27,758 nt of DNA from the NCBI GenBank assembly GCA_000226015.1, contig JH153151.1, positions 172,144 to 199,901 on the forward strand, given 5' to 3'. The translations under genes were made by a program, and so were the position numbers. The stretch is from Mnemiopsis leidyi (taxonomy: Eukaryota > Ctenophora > Tentaculata > Lobata > Bolinopsidae). The first letter of the stretch is position 1; the number at the start of each line of letters is the position of its first letter. Below the pieces are notes generated by a model. That model saw only the letters and a list, made by a program, of their open reading frames with translations. It made no database searches and was not told the origin of the DNA. Positions 10,469-19,800 of the stretch are shown one piece after another.

Positions 10469-10570
10469 TATATATAGGAAGATATAGGAAGATGTAGGAT
10501 ATAGGATATAGGATATATATGATATAGGGTTCTATATATAGGAGGATTCTATATAGTATATAGAAAGCTA
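10469..10570. repeat. ATATAGGA-type AT-rich simple repeat
   Basis: Interspersed units of GATATAGGA and TATATAGGA. The minus-strand open frame over it (Tyr/Ile/Leu-rich) is a product of this composition. Confidence 0.85.
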
Positions 10571-11002
10571 GTATATAGATAAGCCAGCTGATTAAACACA
10601 TGTTTTTTATTTAGATCATCACATGCATAACATTCGGAGTCCTTAATTTGAAACAATTTGTGTGATGCTTACCAAGTCCTTACAGAGAAGCGAATCTCAT
10701 AAAGGATTGTGTGTGGGCGAGTTGAGTTTCCGAGCTTAATGCTTGTCAGAGTTTTAAAATTCGGTGTGAGACATTCGAAGTGTAGAGATGAAGCACACGT
10801 GGTCACGTGTGCTGCTTTCTTTGCTTTCTGTTTACTGATGTAGTGTGTACAATGTATTTTTCAGTGTATTATGTATATCTATTATTTACAAAACATGTAC
10901 ACATGTACAGCATACATACAATATGAGTGGACAATATGCATACACAAGGACTTGACCTATACATTAGTGTATTGTATACATTGTATTAACACCCCTACAA
11001 GT

Positions 11003-11090
11003 GTGTATGTATGTATGTATGTATGTATGTATGTATGTATGTATGGATGTATGTATAATGGATGTATGTATAATGTATGTATGTATGTAT
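11003..11090. repeat. GTAT microsatellite
   Basis: A GTAT array, interrupted by GGATGTATGTATAATG. A 91-codon frame passes through it (repeated Met-Tyr-Val-Cys) and is not a gene. Confidence 0.95.
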
Positions 11091-12708
11091 TGTCTGAATT
11101 CTATAAGTCAGGTGTATTACACACGATCCTAAGGTGTTATTACTAGATGGGTGTTACAACACGAGATTATAATAGACAGGTTACTTCTCAATGATCCAGT
11201 GTGATTTTATCTGGTAAAGTTGCCACACAATGCCTTTCATGTGTCTAGATTTCTGAGTGAATGAGATGTAGCTCGCTTCCCAATTTCTAAAATACTTTGA
11301 AATTAGTAAAATGATAAATAGGAACACGGTAAATAGCTATGTAAAAGCCGGATCGACACTGTTTACAGCACTTTACTAACTCGTTACCCTGTTTGTGCAT
11401 GCCCTAAGCACCCCTCCCACATCTCAGGGGTGAAAAGAATTTGTCGGCTGCTCCTGATTACAGTAATTAGATAATTCTCTTACCCGACCGGAATTTTAAG
11501 TGGTTGCCATGGTTGCCAGGATCGCTGTGTATAGGTGAACAATCATCTTTACATTTTTGTCTAATTCCAGCTGTCATGATGTCATTTTATTTTCAGCAGC
11601 ATTTGTGTTTTAACTTTCAAAATCGTGCGAAGTTGCTGACTTCGCTTATAGCAGATTATAAACAACAAAGGGTCTTGTTTTAATGTTACTTTTATCTGTA
11701 TGACTGAGAAATCTTTTAGGGAGCCCTTTACTCGAAATAATTCCGAACAGACACGTTCGTATTCATCCTAAAATCATTTGAAAAATATTGCTTTTAAAGG
11801 TATTAAAAAAACTACAAATAAAGTACTTCAAATAAACAATAAAGGGATATGGGGACACGAATCACAATTTTGATCGACTTGTATCAAAATTTAACATTAG
11901 CTTACCCAGCTAATACATTTTATGGAAATAACTGCGAACTTTCCGCTGTCATTCGGGTCTACTTTTACTTCAGTGGACAATGAAACAAAAGTAACGCTTA
12001 CAGCGTCAATGGCGTGGAACATTCAATTAAACTGTTTCCTGTCCATTAACCCCGATCACGTGACCGCTATAACTACACCCAGTGTACAACAATGTGCCAC
12101 GTGTGGAAGGGAGTGTACAGTTTTATCTGCATTAAAGGGTACCTTTGTACTTTGTATCATGTTTCATGTGATATGTTGTGTTTCTGAGGCGTGTTCAGTT
12201 TCATAATATTAGAGTATCAAAGTATCAAGAGTCTGTCCTTGGTTTATGATTTTGTTTTCTGACGACTTCTGATTATTTGGACCGGTTGCTGGATTGATAC
12301 TACTTCATCAGCGGAACTACTGACGGTTTTTTTTTACAAATTTCAGAGCCTGTAGCTCGGGAAAGTGACTGAGAAGTGAGAATTTCAAACATAATCGAAT
12401 AACTTGTTGGTGAAAATGAGGACAGTTTTCCGCACGCGCAGTACCACAGTTGTATGTAAATTCCTGCTGTGATCATCGAGTAGGGCCGCGCGCGTCCGGT
12501 CCCAGGCCCGCATGTCATGTCGACCTTGCTCTCGATTGCACCCGTTGTGTCCGTCCGTCCCGGACCCCGGGAAAGTAGCTCAAAGCTGAATCGTTTAGAT
12601 TGACGGATATTATTTCGGCAAAAGTAACCAACAGTTGTTTGAATTAAGATGGAATTATTCTTGGTTGTTAATGCCCAGGAACCGGCCCACCCCCGTTACA
12701 GAGACCGT
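11091..12708. other. Non-coding stretch, no supported gene
   Basis: A 94-codon + strand frame at 11922-12206 has several Cys codons but no recognisable fold and no splice context, so I do not call it. Around 12420-12560 the sequence becomes GC- and CpG-rich (CGCACGCGC, GGCCGCGCGCGTCCGG). That could mark a promoter or first exon of an unrecognised transcript. Confidence 0.4.
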
Positions 12709-12730
12709 AGAGAGAGGCAGAGAGAGAGAG

Positions 12731-12762
<32 letters not shown>
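12709..12762. repeat. Compound GA / GT microsatellite
   Basis: An AG run passes directly into a TG run of about 14 units. Confidence 0.97.
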
Positions 12763-13552
12763 ACAGTGCTAGATTTGTTTAAAAGATATTAAAAACAAAA
12801 AGAATAAGACCTGCGTTGCTGATTACAACGAATTCAAATCAATTCAAGTTTTACATAATTAACGGGATAAATTATAGAAGCAAAAGTAACGAACAATTTC
12901 AATTAACACTTACAGTAACATAAACAATTTTATTTACCCGCAGTAAAAAATCTAATCCAATTAATTCGAAAAAGTCCCGTCGTTGATTTACTAAATTGTA
13001 AAAATTGCATCCTAACCGCTAATATATAATCCACCACACTATACCATAAATTCGTAAAAATTCACCATAGAATCTAAGTCAAAAGCCTGTCAAATGATAC
13101 ATGTAGGCGAGTCTAAAAGTATCACAAGAATAATGGAAATTTAACTAATTATGGTGTATGGTAGTTTTACTAAGTTGCTCATGTTCTTAAGCAATAAGCA
13201 CTATATTGAGCTTGCCTTACTTCTACATGCTGTCACTTTCCGCTTGCCAATATCGAGCAAAAGGGTTCAACAAAAAACGATAATTAACAAGTGATGAGCA
13301 CTTGTTTGCGCAAAAAAGCAGTTCAACTGGAGTTTAGAATTTCAACATTTCTCGATCGGTGCTGCAATCCCCGGGATATGTTGCCTGCAAACTGAACAGT
13401 CAACAATCGTGATACCGGAGGACGGAGGTGGGGCTGTTTCCGTTTTACTGTCACGTGAAATGTCACGTGACAGGAATGTTGTTCAAGAAGAACGGTACTT
13501 CTCTTCCCGCTCTTTTAGTGTACCTGAAATGTGCTGAGTTAAACTGAGATAA
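12763..13552. other. AT-rich non-coding stretch
   Basis: I see no gene. It ends with two TCACGTGA octamers 12 bp apart (13451 and 13463), which form a palindromic cluster, and then the SINE head at 13553. Confidence 0.5.
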
Positions 13553-13620
13553 CTCTGGTGTAGTGGCAAAGCCCTCGCTTCTCATGCTAGAGGTCCAGGG
13601 TTCGAACCCCGCCCATTGCC
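13553..13620 (+). mobile_element. tRNA-derived SINE head (putative)
   Basis: The A-box-like TCTGGTGTAGTGGCAAAGCC (about 13553) and a perfect B box GGTTCGAACCC (13599-13609) lie at tRNA spacing. The loop between them could present CTC (Glu-like), with a mismatched stem. The acceptor stem does not pair, which argues against a functional tRNA. Box B is close to canonical, so Pol III could still recognise it. Confidence 0.55.
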
Positions 13621-13835
13621 GACCTCTAGAGAAGTGAGCTAAATTAAAGGCTTTTTACTTATGCAATTTCCTTCGGTAAACTCAGCCGAATAAACTGGTA
13701 ACGGGGATAGGTAAATCATGGGGGACTCCGGACTTCTGCTAAAATATCGAGATTCTAGAACTGGAGTAAATTTACCCCTAGGCGCAAAACAATAAAACTG
13801 GCCTAAGTTAGTTCGATAAATAATCTAACGAGACA
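13621..13835 (-). other. ATG2: Presumed 3' UTR of ATG2
   Basis: The sequence just past the ATG2 stop codon on the minus strand. I find no canonical AATAAA before the SINE-like element, so the polyadenylation site is unresolved. It might even lie inside or beyond the SINE. Confidence 0.4.
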
Positions 13836-16800
13836 CTAAATCGACTTACTGGGTTTAAGGTGGTTCTGAGCTCCGTTGGAAAGTTGGGTGATAACCTTGG
13901 GGAGTGTAATGAACGGGAGGAGCAATGTGGGCGGAATTTCTCTGAAATTGGTTAGAAATTAATCGTAAAGCGCTGAAAGAAGTTAAACAACTAGTATCTT
14001 AAATGTAATAGTCATAACATTTAACTGATATTAAATGTCAATCGAGGTAGAATAGAAGATCTTTATCATTTAATCGATTTGATAAATTTGACACGTTACA
14101 CTTTTACTTAAGTAATCAGAATCCAACGTATGTAGTAGGACATAATTTGTTTCAAAACTTATAATTAAACACATTGTTGTAAAAACTGTTAAAAATCAAA
14201 TGACATGTTCATGATGTTGATATATTTTTAAAGAAAGTATATTTCTCCGCTGTACCAAAATAACAATAATTGCACCCGCCAAGCTCCCCTGAGGCGGGAG
14301 CTATAAATTTCCGCCTCTCCAATTTTACAGCAATTTTACTGACAATATTGTGACAACAACCGCTAACCTGAGGACGCCCCCTACAGCTGAAGTGATGCCT
14401 TTAGTGGAGTGGTTGTAGACGGCTGCGTGCTGGATACTGCTAGCCCGGCTACTTAGGTCTGTCGTTACAACCTAGTGCAGTTTGTTGATTCGTTAATCGC
14501 TGGCTAAAGTAGATAAGATTTCTTGATCATCCACGCAAAATGCTGATTCTAATCGAATAGACCAACTATTGAAACCAGGAACAGATGCCTATAGTGATTC
14601 CCAGACTAATGAATTTTCATTCACTAATCAATGGAGGATTGGAGAAAGGTATTTTCGGAAAGGAGTCATAAATCATGTGACAAGGATTGACCAATGAAAA
14701 GTTACGGCCAATCAATATCGAGCAAGGTTATCACGTGACAAATTATGACCCTACAAAATACCTTTCTCTCTCTATTGACTAATTAGAAACCTGATAAGCG
14801 TTAACGAGACCCTCCCTGAGGTCAGCAGGGTGCTGGAAGGAGGGGGAACTTCTTCGGTGTTGGGACGGGGACACCAGATCGTAGGTAACCTGGTAATAAG
14901 TGGGTAATTAGTGGGTAATTAGTGGGTAATTAGTGGGTAATTAGTGGGTAATTAGAGGGTAATTACGGTTAAATAACTATTTCATATATGATTGGATGGA
15001 ATTATTAGGTGATGAACCGATCAATTTTTGGACAATTTAGCATACCACGACTGTGGTTAGTATCAACTATCAGTCAACCGATCGCCGGCAAGCTTGTTAA
15101 AGTAATCAGGTAAAGCGGTTTTTATGAAATCAGGTTTAAATTAGGTATTAAAGCGGTTATCATGAAGCGGTTATCATGAAAATCTGACAATACTCTCCTT
15201 GCTGTATAACCAACGGCATATCTACTCGTACAAAGTAATGTTTGTTTGTTTGCGGAAAGTAATGTCTTTACCTCAGCAACGCACTGAATGGACGAGAAGA
15301 GTTTGGTAGTGAGCTGCAACAGAGAAACAGCTGTACTGTGAGTAAAACTGTTAGCTCCCCGCTGTAAACCTTTAACTATACGGCCGTCCTCCCTGTATTG
15401 TTGTACTGGCAAGTAAACCAGGTCCACCACTCCTGGAGGTAATGTAGCGGTAATGTAGAGGTAATGTAGAGGTAATGTAGAGGTAATGTAGAGGTAATGT
15501 AAAGGTAATGTAGGGGTAATGTAGAGGTAATGTAGAGGTAATGTAGGGGTAATGTAGTGGTAATGTAGTGGTAATGTAGAGGTAATGTAGAGGTAATGTA
15601 GAGGTAATGTAGAGGTAATGTAGGGGTAANNNNNNNNNNNGGTAATGTAGAGGTAATGTAGAGGTAATGTAGAGGTAATGTAGAGGTAATGTAGGGGTAA
15701 TGTAGAGGTAATGTCGAGGTAATGTAGGGGGTATGGAAAGGTGACGATGATTGACGTGTAACACAGTGGTATTTGTAAGTAATGTGGATTGTAAGTGGAG
15801 GTAAGGAATAAATGTATACATATATGCTAGAGGTAAAGTTAAATAATGGAGGGGTTCCGGGTAATAGTAAATAATGATTTAAATCATTCATTCATTTTCA
15901 TTTAGTCAATGCTCGATTAGAACTTTATCACGAAAATATTCACATTTAGGGATATTGCCATAGGTGCAGATCATCATTTGAGATGAACTTTTTAGTTACC
16001 GAGAAATTTTCTTTTTTTTGCTTTTCATATTTGCAACAGATAATTATAGAAGAAATTCTTGAGCATTAAAAATAAATTAAATCTCAGGGGTGTAGGAACG
16101 ATTTTAAAAGTGTGGGTGAAATTTGGACAAAAAAGTCACATGATGCGTAGTTGTGTCACGTGACATGTTAATTTGTGACGTACTGCTACATCTGTGCAGG
16201 GGTCTGGGGCACAGCCCCAAGAAGCTAGAGCTTTTAAAAGACAATTCAGACTTTGGTAAAAGGATTTTGGCACAACATCAATAAATGTTGGCTGCAAAAA
16301 AATTCATAGTTTAAAAGATCAGTGTTTGGATCCTAACAATTGTGCAGGGGTCTGGGGGCGCAGCCCCCAGGAGCTAGAGCTTTCCTCAGACAATTCAGGC
16401 TCTGGGCAATAGATTTGGGCAAAAAAAAAAATTTTAGCATGAGAACAGTGAATTTTGTCTTGAGAATTTTTATTGTTTAAAATGACCCATGTTTATGAAT
16501 AATAGTGTGCAGAACATTTGAAATGGAAAACTAACTTTTTGTTTGATTTGTCACACGAAATTCCTCAGTGCTAAACGATACTGAACAGTGAACATCAAAC
16601 GGTTTGGATCTTTTTGCTTCTGATAAAGAACCAAACTAAATTTCTTTTAATATTATGATATTTTGAGAAAAATTTCATCTAGTTAGGTTTCAAAGCTGTA
16701 TGTCACTTTGATTTTTCTTTGAAAATTTTTACGCGCCAAGCGCGTGATGTAAAAAATTTCTTTATCTTGCTTTTAATTCTTTACGTTCTAAGGGCACCTC

Positions 16801-19800
16801 AAATCGAACTTTTCTACAGGGGTGGATATAGCAATATAAACTGAGGAGCATAAATATTTTAGCTCTAGGTCTTACGTAACAGCAGGGCTTTAGCTTTAAA
16901 TAATTAGTAATAGTTGCCATCTGTGCTGTTGAATAAATGCAATAATATCCTCCGCCAGAGTCACATCAAACGATGTGCCGTTTGGATAGGGGAAATGTTC
17001 TAGAGGGTTTATTTATTTAAAGTAAACAAAATTATGGAAATAGAGCATCGATGGCCGAGTGGTTAAGGCGTCAGACTTGAAATCTGATGGGCAATGCCCG
17101 CGCAGGTTCGAACCCTGCTCGATGCGTTTTTATTGCGCCCGCCTGAGACCAACTATGCGGGCGCAGTTATCGTAAATCAAAGAACGGTTTAATTTTAAAT
17201 GGTTCTATTTTCAATCAGAACCTCAGAGATTAAATCACAATAATAGTTCATCTTCCTAAATCCCAACCGATTAGAAACGGCCTAAACTTCTGCGCTTGTA
17301 ATTCAATGCACAGCAGGTCTTCTGACTGTACACGTTAGAGGCAAATCATATAATCTTGCGCGTTTGACCATGATGGTAAAGATTAGAAAAATACGCTTGA
17401 TCGCGCGATGTAACTAGATAGCGATTTTAATCAAACGAATATTTAACAAATAACCAAACGAACGGTTACCGTAACCGTAATATGTAAGATATTGTAACCG
17501 GTCGATTTATTGTTCGTCTGTCCGTTCCCTAAATATCTACCCGAGAAGAGTTGTATAAAGGAATGCATGGGTCCAACTCCTCCCAAAATAGAAGGTAACT
17601 GGGATGTCTTTATGTCGTTGACCCACTGGTTAGTAGCCCACTCTAACAACCGGGAGTAGCCCAGCAGTCCTGAAACAAAGTACATTACTATCTCACAGCT
17701 GACTCGGGTTTATTTCAGCTAAATTCATATCAACTCAAAACTTAATAAAATAAACTTTCCAAGCTGTGGGCGACTTCAATTTGAAACCACGTCAACCAAT
17801 CAGACCTATCAAAACTCAGAAAAAAAACATACTTAAAACTGCCTAAAAACTACTTAAACCACTCAAACCGCCTAAAAACTCACAACCACTCAAACCACCT
17901 TAAAACTCACAACCACTCAAACCGCCTTAAACCTCACAAAAGACACAGCAGAAAATTTCCCCAAAATCTCACCTTGTCGATAACACAGGGACTTAAGCCG
18001 AAGTTCGGAACAGTTCAGCTGAGCAAGACCGATGAGAAGATTTGTGACGGGGTTACTGATAAGGTTCTTATCTCCGCGGACATTCTTCCCCTTGTAATCC
18101 ACTCTGATCGGCACTTCCGGAGAAAAGACAAACGCTTTGATGAAGGTAGGGGTGTCTTCAAGGTCGGGCGAGGACGTGTTTGATTCGACTGAGATTGCAA
18201 GAATATTATTTAAGGTAATGGATAATAATGAGACATTTCTTAAAGTGAAACCCCGCAGTTATTTAATTTAGCTCCACCAAAATGAGAATAATCATCATGT
18301 TCCACTTTAACATAATTTCAAAGTCATATACTATTAAAGGTTGATTAATGTCAATGACCAAAATATGATGATGGCCATTTTCGCCAAAATTGTTCAAAAA
18401 GCAAAAACATTTGACATAATCACGATAATAATTGGACTTGATAAAATAAAGAACTACCTGGAAGAACCGTGCCAGGAGTACTGGTCGCTTGAGAAGACGC
18501 CGATGACGTCATATTAGCTCGTACCGATGACGTCATGTTCCCGGAGTGCGATGACGTCATGGACCGTTCAGACACCGCACACGCCGTCGTCTTGCCGACC
18601 ACCGCCGCGCTCTTTCCGAACGTTAGCGGCTCCTCCTTCACTGCTTTAGCGGTAGAGGCACTGCACAGAGGGTTGTTGCTAGGCGACGCGCGGGCCGGGA
18701 CGCGCACACGCCGGTACGGGGCAATCTCGGACATGTTGTTAAAGAAGGTAAACATGAAGATGAGGGCGTCTTGGTCTATGTTGAAACGTAATGGTAGGAG
18801 GGAAACTCGGATTATTGCGTCCTCGGTCAGTTCTTCTGATCTACTGTGGACCACCTGAAAATTTAAGTGTTTTAGCCATCATGTTCGGGAATACCTAAGA
18901 CCTTTAAGTTATAGTTATACGTTAGTAATTTCACATACGGTTTTTAGAAATTTTTAAAACAATTCCGTCAATTGTCTTTACCAAAATCGAAGAAAGGCTT
19001 CAGATAAAGAAAAACATTCAATCATTTGAAAATCAGACGAACTATAGTTACTATCTGTAACAGTTTGTGCTAGAAAAGCGTTTCCAAGTCCGACCTTAAT
19101 CTTATACTTACTTTAATTAGGACACTCCAACAGCCACATGTTACACAAGTGTAACGGCCAATTACCGGAGGCCGGATGTACAATTATACATACACGACAT
19201 TGACGGTTAAGGTAGTGTGCACCATGATACTTTCATCGCCCGAGACTTCGCTGCAATGGGCAGCTACTCATTTAACCCTCACACCCGAATTCTCGAGCAT
19301 TTTGCTGAGCGGACCGTGGGGCTGCATAGATCCAACGGAATCCTTAGCTGAGCATCAATGATGCTCATCCCATGGCCAGTGCCGCAGCTGGGAATCGAAC
19401 TGCTAACCTTTCGGTTAGCAGACAGACGATTTAACCGACTGCGCCACTGAGCCTTCGAAGGCTCTAAAACTTAGATTAATCGCCGAATCTAATCAAAGAT
19501 TATAGCTAAATTTTTTGGGGGCAAATAATAAAACTTTTGTTATCAAATTTCCTTGTAGAGTTTTCATGCAATAATGTCAGGTTTATCAATCCCAGCATCA
19601 AAATAAGCTCAAACAAATATTAACGCAGGCATCGCACTTGCTTTGTTAGGTCTCGGGTGAAAAAAACATTTAAAACATATATCATCCATTTAAGTAAAAA
19701 AACCTATGAGAGGTTGCATTAGCTGCTTTAAAAGAGAACCTCTTAAAAAGAGAACCTCTTTAAAAGAGAACCTCTTAAAGATAAAAGAACACATTATAAA

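Larger units (their letters stand above)
13836..15432 (-). other. ATG2: ATG2 exons 23-26: end of the C-terminal domain
   Basis: Exon 23 reads VYLPVQQYREDGRIVKGLQR, exon 24 YDLVSPSQHRR and HPADLREGLVNAY, exon 25 AAVYNHSTKGITSAVGGVL. The terminal exon gives EIPPTLLLPFITLPK and ends QNHLKPSKSI. All match the vertebrate order, but the tail after the NQIRPD-like position is shorter than in vertebrates. The acceptors of exons 23 and 24 sit at the edges of 11-bp tandem arrays. Confidence 0.93.
15433..17540 (-). other. ATG2: ATG2 intron 22 (2.1 kb), repeat-rich with nested tRNA
   Basis: This is the largest ATG2 intron in view. From the acceptor side it holds a long 11-bp minisatellite with an assembly gap, two 80-bp dispersed repeat copies, a CpG-rich palindromic word (ACGCGCCAAGCGCGT at about 16730) and an antisense tRNA-Ser gene. 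I see no other coding sequence. Confidence 0.85.

Noticed and set aside
10404..10601. Tyr/Ile/Leu-rich minus-strand frame resembling a membrane protein
   Set aside because: It is a translation of the ATATAGGA simple repeat.
11922..12206. 94-codon open frame with several Cys codons
   Set aside because: No domain, no splice context, no Kozak-like start and no homologous neighbour; a frame of this length is expected by chance.
12660..12770. CRISPR-like or regulatory array at the GA/GT run
   Set aside because: It is a plain dinucleotide microsatellite; no spacers or conserved repeats are present, and the genome is animal.
13553..13620. Functional tRNA gene
   Set aside because: A and B boxes are good, but the acceptor ends do not pair and the anticodon stem has a mismatch, so I list it as a SINE-like head.
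15372..15891. Long minus-strand open frames of repeated Thr-Leu-Pro-Leu-His-Tyr
   Set aside because: They are translations of the 11-bp minisatellite, running through its Ns. An 11-bp period cycles all three frames and so has no stops. The true coding part here is only ATG2 exon 23 (15272-15432).
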